5,788 bases of DNA from an uncultured bacterium (GCA_905214895.1 CAJMNP010000063.1:1-5788); one strand, 5' to 3'. Counted from the first letter of the stretch, positions 1-5,654 are shown. The notes: generated from the letters alone by a model not told the origin. A program made the numbers and translations.

Positions 1-764
1 GCAAACTCATAGCCCAGCAGCGTGGGGTTGCACTTGATGTAGGTGTTGAGGCCCTTCTCGGTGATGAGGTAGGTCGCAATGCGCTCGATCTCGGCGGGCG
101 GGCAGCCGTGCAGGGTAGACTCGGTTATGGAGTTGGACACGCGCGCCGGGATGGACTCGACAAACGCGGCGTCGACATGCTCAAACTTGTCCAGGTTGGC
201 GAGCGCCCATGCGCGGCACTCGTTCCAGACGTCGGAGCCGCTGGCGTCCTTCATGCCTTCGATGTAGGCATCGACCTTGGGGCTCTTAATGCCCTCCAGG
301 TCATAGCCCACCGACATGTTGAAGACAAAGCCGTCCGGGCTGCCCAGACCGTACTCGCGAGCGATCAGGTGGCAGGCAAACCATGCCTTCACGTACTCGG
401 CAAAGGCCTGCGGAACCTCGAGCTCGGTCGACCATTCGCAGTTGTAGCACTCGTCCTGAGCCACGATGCAGGGCTTGTTGACGCACTTGGAGAGCTCCTC
501 GCCGTCCATAACCTGGACGGTCTTGAGCTCAAAGAAGCGAGAACCGGCCACATAGGATGCCACGATGTTCTGGGCAAGCTGCGTATTGGGGCCGGCGGCC
601 GGGCCAAACGGAGTCTCGATGCGCTCGTCAAAAATGGGAAGCGCACCCTCCTGGTTGGTCGTGACCATCTTGCGCACGCCAAAGATGGCGTCCTGGGTCT
701 TGTGCTCCTCGATGATCCAGTTCATCAGCTGCGAAAACGGGATCGGCCTCATGATGTCGCTCAT
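1..764 (-). CDS. ygfK: YgfK-type flavin/Fe-S oxidoreductase, N-terminal 254 residues (gene continues beyond the window)
   Basis: The reading frame is open from an ATG at 762-764 to the left edge, so only the first 254 residues are seen; E. coli YgfK is about 1030 residues. GAGGAG (771-776) lies six bases before the start. The visible part resembles the TIM-barrel start of dihydropyrimidine/dihydroorotate dehydrogenases. TPFGPAAGPNT (residues 51-61) and FFELKTVQ (78-85) match the FMN-site pattern, followed by STLHGCPPAEIE (216-227) and KCNPTLLG (244-251). Four cysteines at 94, 99, 106 and 109 form a CX4CX6CX2C cluster that could bind an Fe-S centre. YgfK proteins are annotated as putative selenate-reductase or Fe-S oxidoreductase subunits. 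They belong to the ssnA / xanthine-dehydrogenase cluster needed for anaerobic purine use in gut bacteria. The exact reaction is not settled. It is the third gene of the minus-strand cluster, 149 bases after ssnA. Family assignment is firm; substrate is unknown. Confidence 0.87.
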   Translation of the reverse strand, partial: MSDIMRPIPFSQLMNWIIEEHKTQDAIFGVRKMVTTNQEGALPIFDERIETPFGPAAGPNTQLAQNIVASYVAGSRFFELKTVQVMDGEELSKCVNKPCIVAQDECYNCEWSTELEVPQAFAEYVKAWFACHLIAREYGLGSPDGFVFNMSVGYDLEGIKSPKVDAYIEGMKDASGSDVWNECRAWALANLDKFEHVDAAFVESIPARVSNSITESTLHGCPPAEIERIATYLITEKGLNTYIKCNPTLLGYEF

Positions 765-838
765 AGTGAGCTCCTCTCTGTAACGCCCGGCGAGACCGCG
801 CGGCGGGCGCAAATACGGTGTAGCGCTAGCACAGCGCC

Positions 839-859
839 GGCGACCCCGCGGAGGTCGCC
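839..859. repeat. Second small hairpin in the ssnA-ygfK gap
   Basis: GGCGACC (839-845) and GGTCGCC (853-859) are perfect inverted repeats around a seven-base loop. It lies next to the larger hairpin at 864-897. A third weak one follows nearer ygfK (CGCCCG at 784-789 with CGGGCG at 804-809). In DNA this GC-rich some short stems arise by chance. The closely spaced series in one 149-base gap is the only reason to list it. Confidence 0.4.
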
Positions 860-863
860 TATA

Positions 864-897
864 CGCGCGTCGGATGCGGCGAAACATCTGACGCGCG
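864..897. repeat. GC-rich inverted repeat (hairpin) between ssnA and ygfK
   Basis: Bases 864-876 and 885-897 pair over 13 positions with one non-Watson-Crick position (872/889), around the eight-base loop cggcgaaa. The hairpin starts 17 bases after the ssnA stop codon in the direction of transcription. No T-run follows on the minus strand, so it does not look like a simple intrinsic terminator. It may protect the ssnA mRNA 3' end, mark a processing site, or pause polymerase before ygfK. Confidence 0.6.
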
Positions 898-913
898 CGA
901 ATCTACTTGTGAA

Positions 914-2269
914 TTAGTAGGTGCGACCGTTGAGCGTGCTCCAGAGCTTCTTGGACTCAGCCATGGTCCACGCGTTGATCTTGTCCTCATCAATGCCAAC
1001 GAACTCGCGATCCTTGTACAGGACGCGGCCGTTGATGATGGTGGTGCGGCAGTTTTTGCCCATCATGCCAAAGAGCATGTGGCCGTCGATATTCTCCTCG
1101 CTCAGCGGCGTAAAGGGCTTGTAGTCCATAACGATGACGTCGGCGGCAGCGCCGGCCTCGAGCACGCCGAGCTTGCGATCGAAGTACTTGCTCGCCATCT
1201 TGGCGTTGTTCTTGAAGAGCATCGTCATGGCCTCGCACCAGCCCACGTTGGGCATGGCGGCGTTGTGGCGTTGAATGATCAGGAAGACCTTGAGGCTCTC
1301 GAGCATGTCGTGGGTGTAGGCGTCGGTGCCCATGCACACGGGGATGCCGCGGCGGAAGAACTCGAGCACGGGGGCGCAGCCCACGGCGTTGCCCATATTG
1401 GATTCGGGGTTGTTAACGAGCCAGGTGCCGGACTCCTTGACGATATCCATCTCGGCGGGCGTCACGTGGATGCAGTGGCCCAGCATGGTGTCGGGACCCA
1501 GCAGGTTGTGCTGCAGCAGGCGCTCGACGGGGCTGATGCCGCCGCGGTTGAGGCGGGAATCCCACACGTCGTTCATACCCTCGCATACGTGGATGTGGAA
1601 GCCGGTCAGGCCGTTGTTGGCCTCGGCCATCTTGTCCATGGTCTCGTCCGACAGCGTAAAGGTGGCGTGACCGCCAAACATGGCGGCGATCATGTGGTTG
1701 TCGTTATCGCGACGCTCCTTGGCGGCCCACTGGGCAAACTCGGCGTTCTCGGCAATGGCCTGGTCACATTTTTCCTGGCCGCGTCGATCGGAGACCTCGT
1801 AGCACAGGCACGAACGCATGCCCAGCTCCTGAGCGGCATCCTTAATGGTAAAGAGGCTTCCCGGAATCTCGCAGAAGCTCGCATGGTGATCGAAGATCGT
1901 GGTGACGCCATCGCGGATGGAGTCAAGAATCGTGGCATAGGCGCTGGCCTTGGTGCCGTCGAGCGTCAGGTTGTCGTCGATCTTCCACCACTGCTGCTCA
2001 AGATTCTCCAGGAAATTGGTAGGGTTACAGCCCTTAATGGCAAGGCCGCGGGCCAAACCCGAGTAGATGTGGGTGTGGCAGTTGATGAGTCCGGGCATGA
2101 TGAGGTTGCCCCGGGCGTCGACGTACTCGGCATCCGGGTACTTGGCCTTGAGCTCGCACTCGGGGCCCACTTCGACGATCGTATCTCCGTCAATGGCGAC
2201 CGCACCGTTTGGAATGAACGGGGTCTGAGCATTGCGGGTAAAGACAGAACCGTTAGCGACCAGAAGCAT
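914..2269 (-). CDS. ssnA: SsnA, putative metal-dependent amidohydrolase / aminohydrolase of the purine cluster
   Basis: The protein has 451 residues, against about 442 for E. coli SsnA. It is an amidohydrolase-superfamily enzyme of the guanine-deaminase / chlorohydrolase branch. Visible metal-site residues, by alignment with guanine deaminase, are the HxH pair H65 and H67 (NCHTH), H227 with E230 (HIHVCE), H265 (GHC) and D316 (MGTDAY). NPESN at 287-291 matches the conserved xPxSN element. The active site therefore looks intact. The enzyme is cytosolic, with no signal peptide or membrane segment. An upstream ATG at 2285-2287 would add six residues. The ATG at 2267-2269 is preferred because AAGGGAG (2275-2281) sits five bases before it and the protein then begins at the typical MLLVANGSVF. 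SsnA was named for an effect on stationary-phase viability in E. coli. Its placement with ygfK and a purine permease ties it to purine breakdown, but the substrate is not established. Plain guanine deaminase is the main alternative. Confidence 0.93.
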   Translation of the reverse strand: MLLVANGSVFTRNAQTPFIPNGAVAIDGDTIVEVGPECELKAKYPDAEYVDARGNLIMPGLINCHTHIYSGLARGLAIKGCNPTNFLENLEQQWWKIDDNLTLDGTKASAYATILDSIRDGVTTIFDHHASFCEIPGSLFTIKDAAQELGMRSCLCYEVSDRRGQEKCDQAIAENAEFAQWAAKERRDNDNHMIAAMFGGHATFTLSDETMDKMAEANNGLTGFHIHVCEGMNDVWDSRLNRGGISPVERLLQHNLLGPDTMLGHCIHVTPAEMDIVKESGTWLVNNPESNMGNAVGCAPVLEFFRRGIPVCMGTDAYTHDMLESLKVFLIIQRHNAAMPNVGWCEAMTMLFKNNAKMASKYFDRKLGVLEAGAAADVIVMDYKPFTPLSEENIDGHMLFGMMGKNCRTTIINGRVLYKDREFVGIDEDKINAWTMAESKKLWSTLNGRTY

Positions 2270-2374
2270 GGATGCTCCCTTCAACATCAGGGGCGGGGTT
2301 TGACACCTCTGACATGGCGGAGTGCGAAGCGCCGGCCTACACCGGAAACGGGCCCTCTCCCGTCAACGCTTCAC

Positions 2375-2393
2375 CAAAGGGACAAACCCTTTG
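2375..2393. repeat. Perfect hairpin between the permease and ssnA genes
   Basis: CAAAGGG (2375-2381) and CCCTTTG (2387-2393) are perfect inverted repeats around the loop acaaa. CAC (2372-2374) and GTG (2396-2398) can extend the stem if two A residues bulge out. On the minus strand the loop is TTTGT and no U-tract follows. It lies 71 bases after the permease stop and 106 bases before the ssnA start codon. An mRNA stability or processing element, or a protein site, is possible. Confidence 0.5.
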
Positions 2394-2416
2394 AAGTGCG
2401 GCTTGGCGCCGCATGA

Positions 2417-2448
2417 CGTCGGCGGACGAGGCGATGCGCCCGCCGACG
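2417..2448. repeat. GC-rich inverted repeat just after the permease gene
   Basis: CGTCGGCGG (2417-2425) and CCGCCGACG (2440-2448) pair perfectly over nine positions with a 14-base loop. The stem begins 17 bases after the permease stop codon on the minus strand, where a terminator or 3'-end-stabilising hairpin would be expected. The bases that follow are TCATGCGG rather than a T-run. Intrinsic termination should therefore be weak, and readthrough into ssnA is likely. Confidence 0.55.
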
Positions 2449-2464
2449 AATAGCACCGAATTGG

Positions 2465-3859
2465 CTACTTCTTGCTCTCGGGCAAGACCAGATCCACGGC
2501 AGCGTCCTTGGCAGCATCGATGTGCTGAGCCACGACCGGCGTCTGCGGAAGAATCAGGTTAAGGACGATGGCCATGATGGCGGTGGGGGTTACGGCATTG
2601 GAGCCGATGACGGTGGACACCCAGGCGGGCATACCCTCGCCGGCAAGGCAACCGCTGGCCATCCAGATACCCAGGCCAAAGACGACGGAGGTACCGACGA
2701 TGGTGGTAGTGCGCTGCGTGAGGCCCTCGCGGGTGAACATGCGCACGCCGTTCATGGTGATGGTGCCAAACACGCCCACGGTAGCACCGCCGATGACGGG
2801 CTGCGGGATAGCGGAAAGGACGGCAGAGAGCTGCGGGAACAGACCGGCGATGGCAAAGACGGCAGCGATAATCACAAAGACCCACTTGTTGACGACCTTG
2901 TTGGAGCAGATGATGCCCACGTTCTGGCCAAGGGCGCTGGTGGGAAGACCGCCCAGCAGGCCGCCGACCATAGAGGTAAGGCCCTGGGACACGATAGCGC
3001 CGGAGAGCTCGCGCTCGGTGGGCATACGGTCGATGGAGCCCAGGCAGGCGGCGGAGACGTCACCGATAACCTGGATGGCAACCATGGGGAACACGACGGC
3101 GAGGGTAATGCAGACCTCGGGATCAAACTCGAGCGCGTAGGGCATGAGCTTGGGAAGGGCGAAGACCTGAGCGGTGGCGACGCTGGAGAAGTCGATCATG
3201 CCGAAGGGGATGGAGACGATCATGCCAACGATCATGCCAAAGAACACGGAGCCCAGCTTGAGCGTGCCCTTGCCAAAGTTGGCGAGCGCAAAGACCACGG
3301 CGAAGGTGATAAGAGCGACGCACCAGGCCTGCGGGGTGCCCCACAGCGGCGTGCCCATGCCGCCGGCCATGTACTTGACGGCCGTGGGATAGAGAGAGAC
3401 GCCAATGGAGAAGATGACCGTACCGGTCACGACGGGCGGGAACAGCCACTTGATCTTGCTGTAGGCCAGACCAAAGAGGACCGCGACGGCGCCGCCGACG
3501 ATCTCGCCGCCCAGCAGCGCACCAAAGCTAAAGCCCGAGGCACCCATGGCCTGCAGGGCCGGCAGGAACGCGAACGAAACGCCCATGACGATGGGCAGGC
3601 CGCCGCCGATGCGACGGAAGGGGGCAAAGGCCTGAAGGGCCGTGTCGATCGCCGAAAGAATGAGCGCGACCTGGATGATGTCGGTGCTCTGCTGGCTATT
3701 AAAGCCGTAGACACCGGCCATGATGACAGCCGGGGTGATGATACCGGCAAACGAAGCCAGTACGTGCTGAAGGGCACACGGGATCATTTCCTTAACGGGA
3801 GGCATGCCTTCACGAGTGAACAGGGCTTCAGTGCCGTTCGTAACCGTCTCCTGGGTCAT
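2465..3859 (-). CDS. NCS2-family (nucleobase:cation symporter-2) purine permease
   Basis: The 464-residue integral membrane protein matches the length of XanQ (about 466). It has the family's many hydrophobic segments, clear for example at 33-50, 88-107, 111-133, 178-196, 203-222, 250-270, 326-346 and 385-405. Family marks are QH at residues 31-32 at the start of the first membrane segment, and the GQNVG motif with Q312-N313 in the nucleobase-binding region. NCS2 proteins import xanthine, uric acid or uracil with protons or sodium. Neighbouring ssnA and ygfK point to xanthine or urate, but the sequence alone does not decide this. In the IQVIGD motif (residues 262-267) glutamine 263 stands where XanQ, UacT and UraA are thought to have their substrate-binding glutamate. 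The frame opens at an ATG at 3944-3946, but the ATG at 3857-3859 is chosen. The earlier 29 residues are polar and unlike the family, and 3944-3946 is too close to the predicted transcript start to have a leader. Ribosome-binding candidates are GGTGG (3864-3868) and GAGGA (3871-3875, 11 bases off). Probably the first gene of the cluster. Confidence 0.9.
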   Translation of the reverse strand: MTQETVTNGTEALFTREGMPPVKEMIPCALQHVLASFAGIITPAVIMAGVYGFNSQQSTDIIQVALILSAIDTALQAFAPFRRIGGGLPIVMGVSFAFLPALQAMGASGFSFGALLGGEIVGGAVAVLFGLAYSKIKWLFPPVVTGTVIFSIGVSLYPTAVKYMAGGMGTPLWGTPQAWCVALITFAVVFALANFGKGTLKLGSVFFGMIVGMIVSIPFGMIDFSSVATAQVFALPKLMPYALEFDPEVCITLAVVFPMVAIQVIGDVSAACLGSIDRMPTERELSGAIVSQGLTSMVGGLLGGLPTSALGQNVGIICSNKVVNKWVFVIIAAVFAIAGLFPQLSAVLSAIPQPVIGGATVGVFGTITMNGVRMFTREGLTQRTTTIVGTSVVFGLGIWMASGCLAGEGMPAWVSTVIGSNAVTPTAIMAIVLNLILPQTPVVAQHIDAAKDAAVDLVLPESKK

Positions 3860-3946
3860 TTGACCACCAATCCTCGAAGTAGTTGTTTTCGCATCTAACG
3901 CTCTATTGTGACGCAGTGCGGGGTTGAGGTTGTGCCTTCGTTGCAT

Positions 3947-3975
3947 ATCGTATTAAAGATGATTCTCATTCTCAA
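3947..3975 (-). promoter_or_regulatory. Sigma-70-like promoter for the permease-ssnA-ygfK cluster
   Basis: Read on the minus strand, TTGAGA (3970-3975; five of six to TTGACA) is followed after exactly 17 bases by TACGAT (3947-3952; four of six to TATAAT). Transcription would start near 3940, giving a leader of about 80 bases before the permease start codon. It lies in the AT-rich part of the divergent gap and is the best promoter candidate for this strand in the window. Confidence 0.6.
3955..3973 (-). promoter_or_regulatory. Fur-box-like operator inside the permease promoter
   Basis: The minus-strand 19-mer here begins GAGAATGAGAATCAT and matches the classical Fur consensus (GATAATGATAATCATTATC) at 14 of 19 positions by hand count. 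It fills the spacer and overlaps the -35 hexamer, so a bound repressor would block the promoter. The two GAGAAT hexamers in tandem may equally be an operator for another protein, such as the adjacent YheO/DauR-type regulator. AT-rich context raises the chance of a coincidental match. Confidence 0.3.
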
Positions 3976-4198
3976 TAATAATTTTTTGTTATCAGACTAT
4001 TCTTCGGCTGAAATAACTCGTTTCCGCAGGTCAGGAATGTGTCTGGTCTAAATAACATCTTACTTTTCTTTTGGTCGACCGTTTACCGCCAAAATCATAC
4101 CGTCCGTCTGCATTACGCAATGTACCTGCGGATATACGAGATGATGAGCAGCGTGTTACCATGAGAAAAAATTGTTATGAACATTTCCGATTTCACCC

Positions 4199-4205
4199 AA
4201 AGGAG
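4199..4205 (+). promoter_or_regulatory. Ribosome binding site that decides the regulator start
   Basis: AAAGGAG is followed by six bases and then a GTG codon at 4212-4214. This is the only strong ribosome-binding sequence near any of the possible starts. The in-frame ATG at 4161 and TTG at 4071 have none. Confidence 0.75.
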
Positions 4206-4211
4206 TTGCCC

Positions 4212-4868
4212 GTGAACGAGACCGTACGCCGCTTTTTGCCGATGGTCGATTTCCTGGAGCAGATACTCGGCAAGAACAGCGAGATCGTGCTGCACGATTT
4301 CTCGGATCCCGACCACGCCATCGTCGATATTCGCAACGGCATCGTGAGCGGCCGCAAGATCGGCGGTCCTGCCACCGATCTGGCGCTCAAGATCATGCAC
4401 GACCCCAAGTATCGCGACCTGCCGTTTATTACGGGCTACGAGGGCCGCGGCGCCGGCGGCAAAACGCTGGAGTCGGCGACGTACTTTATCCGCGAGGATA
4501 ACGAGATCGTCGGTATGCTCTGCGTCAACACCGACCTCTCGACCGTGCGCTCCATCAACACCATGGCGCAGCAGCTCATGGCATGCTTCGACGCGGCGCC
4601 GACGCGCACGGAGCCCGCCCCTATCGAGGTCGAAAGCCTTTCGGAGTCCACGCAGGAGCTCATCGACCGCAGCATTGCCGAGTTGCTGAGCGCACGCGGG
4701 CTGGATGTAGCGTCGCTTGGTCAGAGCGACCGCGTGGACGTCATTCGCCACCTCAACGGCAACGGGGTGTTCATGCTCAAGGGCGCTGTGGCCTGCGCCG
4801 CCACCGCGCTGGGCATTTCGGAGCCCAGCGTATACCGCTACCTGCAAAAAGTCCGCAAGGAAGGCTAA
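4212..4868 (+). CDS. YheO/DauR-family transcriptional regulator (PAS-like sensor plus C-terminal HTH)
   Basis: With the GTG start the protein has 218 residues. Residues about 5-125 resemble the YheO-type PAS-like domain, with the typical EIVLHDFSD (24-32), the IRNGIVSGRKIGGP region (40-53) and the GMLCVNTDLS strand (101-110). A linker of about 20 residues follows. Residues about 145-216 resemble the DauR helix-turn-helix domain, ending in GISEPSVYRYLQKVRK, where the recognition helix lies. DauR represses D-arginine catabolism in Pseudomonas; ligands of most relatives are unknown. The gene points away from the permease-ssnA-ygfK cluster and shares its upstream region. A role as local regulator of purine uptake and breakdown is therefore the simplest inference, but the sequence does not show whether it represses or activates. 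An alternative ATG at 4161 would add 17 residues (MRKNCYEHFRFHPKELP) but has no ribosome-binding site. The gene is followed by a strong terminator. Confidence 0.88.
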   Translation: MNETVRRFLPMVDFLEQILGKNSEIVLHDFSDPDHAIVDIRNGIVSGRKIGGPATDLALKIMHDPKYRDLPFITGYEGRGAGGKTLESATYFIREDNEIVGMLCVNTDLSTVRSINTMAQQLMACFDAAPTRTEPAPIEVESLSESTQELIDRSIAELLSARGLDVASLGQSDRVDVIRHLNGNGVFMLKGAVACAATALGISEPSVYRYLQKVRKEG

Positions 4869-4922
4869 ACGTGATCCCTTGGGGACGAAGGTAAACGGAT
4901 CATTTTTGTCGCATCGCTTGAC

Positions 4923-4961
4923 AAAAGACCCTGCAGCTCGCACGCGCTGCAGGGTCTTTTT
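4923..4961. terminator. Bidirectional intrinsic terminator between the regulator and ridA
   Basis: Bases 4927-4937 and 4946-4956 form a perfect 11-base-pair GC-rich stem with an eight-base loop (tcgcacgc). TTTTT follows on the plus side (4957-4961), and AAAA (4923-4926) gives a U-tract on the minus strand. It serves the convergent regulator and ridA genes. A weaker stem upstream (TGATCC 4872-4877 with GGATCA 4897-4902, then TTTTT) could add a second stop for the regulator. Confidence 0.93.
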
Positions 4962-4990
4962 GCATGTCATGTTTAGTTGTTACCAACACC

Positions 4991-5368
4991 TTAGAGAGCG
5001 GCGACAACCTCGATCTCGACCAGACCGCCAGCCGGAAGGGCGGCAACCTGGAAAGCGCTGCGCGCGGGGAACGGAGCCTCGAACTTGGAGGCGTAAATCT
5101 CGTTCACGGCGGCAAAGTCGGCGATGTCGGCCAGGTAGACCGTGGTCTTGACGACATCGGCAAACGTGGCGCCGGCAGCGGTCAGCAGAGCCTCGACGTT
5201 GGCGAGGGACTGCTTGGCCTGGGCCTCGACACCCTCGGGCAGCTTGCCGGTCGCGGGATCGATGCCCAGCTGGCCGGACAGAAACACCATGTTGCCAGTC
5301 TGGATACCGGGGGAATACGGGCCGATGGCTGCGGGTGCGTTATCGGAAGACACGACGGTCTTGCTCAT
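4991..5368 (-). CDS. ridA: RidA family enamine/imine deaminase
   Basis: The 125-residue protein has the full length of the RidA/YjgF/UK114 family and starts with the typical MSKTVVSSDNAPAAIGPYSP. Conserved elements are IGPYSP (15-20), FLSGQLGIDP (29-38), VVKTTVYLAD (72-81), NEIYASKF (89-96), PARSAFQVAALP (101-112) and EIEVVA (118-123). Arginine 103 matches the catalytic arginine that holds the substrate carboxylate, and glutamate 118 the second active-site residue. RidA hydrolyses reactive 2-aminoacrylate and related enamines/imines to keto acids and ammonia. It works as a cytosolic trimer and protects PLP enzymes. AAGGAG (5375-5380) lies six bases before the ATG at 5366-5368, so the much longer frame upstream is not used. 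ridA is convergent to the regulator and divergent from the U32 gene, hence monocistronic. A link to the purine cluster is possible but not shown. Confidence 0.95.
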   Translation of the reverse strand: MSKTVVSSDNAPAAIGPYSPGIQTGNMVFLSGQLGIDPATGKLPEGVEAQAKQSLANVEALLTAAGATFADVVKTTVYLADIADFAAVNEIYASKFEAPFPARSAFQVAALPAGGLVEIEVVAAL

Positions 5369-5400
5369 GTTTTTCTCCTTACAAGTAAAAGGGAACGGGA

Positions 5401-5446
5401 GCGCGGCGTTCACACCGGGAGGCACAGTTCGGTCTGAACACCGCGC
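5401..5446. repeat. 16-base-pair imperfect inverted repeat in the ridA leader
   Basis: GCGCGGCGTTCACACC (5401-5416) and GGTCTGAACACCGCGC (5431-5446) are inverted copies that agree at 14 of 16 positions, with a 14-base loop. In RNA from the minus strand one of the two differences becomes a G-U pair, leaving a single G-G mismatch. The stem is therefore better in the ridA transcript than on the other strand. It would sit close to the predicted ridA transcript start, about 32 bases before the start codon. It may be a protective 5' hairpin, a regulatory leader or a protein-binding site. Confidence 0.65.
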
Positions 5447-5455
5447 TTGATTGGG

Positions 5456-5484
5456 ATAGTACTCAAGGTTTCCGCGCGATGCAA
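5456..5484 (-). promoter_or_regulatory. Candidate ridA promoter
   Basis: On the minus strand TTGCAT (5479-5484; only the TTG part matches a consensus -35) is followed after 17 bases by TACTAT (5456-5461; four of six to TATAAT). Transcription would begin near 5449, just before the 16-base-pair inverted repeat, so the stem would form the very 5' end of the mRNA. Spacing is good but hexamer matches are modest. Confidence 0.4.
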
Positions 5485-5616
5485 GATTATTATCACGTTG
5501 CGAGAATCTTTTATCGCCCAACGGCGTCTGTCGGCCGCTGAACGGCACGACCGGCGACCTGCCTGAAGACTTTATCCTGCTTGGGCCACAGGGCTCGTCC
5601 GCCGCAACAGCACCAC

Positions 5617-5622
5617 TATACT
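5617..5622 (+). promoter_or_regulatory. Candidate -10 element for the U32 peptidase gene
   Basis: TATACT matches TATAAT at five of six positions and lies 32 bases before the start codon, which fits a short leader. No good -35 hexamer is found 16-18 bases upstream. The promoter may depend on an activator or use another sequence. Confidence 0.35.
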
Positions 5623-5654
5623 TTTGAATATCTGAGCATTTTGAAAGGCAGGAT

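Larger units (their letters stand above)
3860..4211. other. Divergent intergenic region between the permease and the regulator
   Basis: This 352-base gap is much richer in A and T than the flanking genes, especially at 3950-4070. I see the permease promoter and the Fur-like box, described separately. A near-identical direct repeat is CTGAAATAAC (4008-4017) and CTAAATAAC (4048-4056), about 40 bases apart, which could be regulator half-sites. There is also the eight-base palindrome GGTCGACC (4073-4080). For the plus-strand regulator no convincing promoter stands out. The best weak candidate is TTGTTA (3986-3991) with TGAAAT 17 bases downstream (4009-4014). The regulator frame is open back to a TTG at 4071, but these upstream codons do not look like conserved protein. 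Confidence 0.55.

Noticed and set aside
108..917. Plus-strand open frame of 269 codons opposite ygfK
   Set aside because: It runs antisense to the conserved YgfK N-terminus and continues across the intergenic hairpins; no good ribosome binding site or known motif.
2333..2364. Second promoter for ssnA based on TTGACG on the minus strand
   Set aside because: The bases 16-19 positions downstream (GGTGTAGG) do not resemble a -10 element, so only half of a promoter is present.
1079..2416. Long plus-strand open frame of 445 codons opposite ssnA
   Set aside because: It is the antisense shadow of a gene with strong GC third-position bias. The translation is rich in H, G, V, D and A without any recognisable motif, while the minus strand encodes a clear SsnA.
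2522..3898. Long plus-strand open frame of 458 codons opposite the permease
   Set aside because: The low-complexity, highly charged product (many G, D, H, K) is the mirror of a hydrophobic permease and has no family features.
4113..4970. Minus-strand open frame of 285 codons opposite the regulator
   Set aside because: Antisense shadow that starts beyond the bidirectional terminator and crosses it; the plus strand carries the conserved regulator.
5483..5510. AAGATT / AATCTT inverted repeat in the ridA-U32 gap
   Set aside because: Only six bases per arm with a 16-base spacer in an AT-rich stretch; chance cannot be excluded and it matches no known operator that I recognise.
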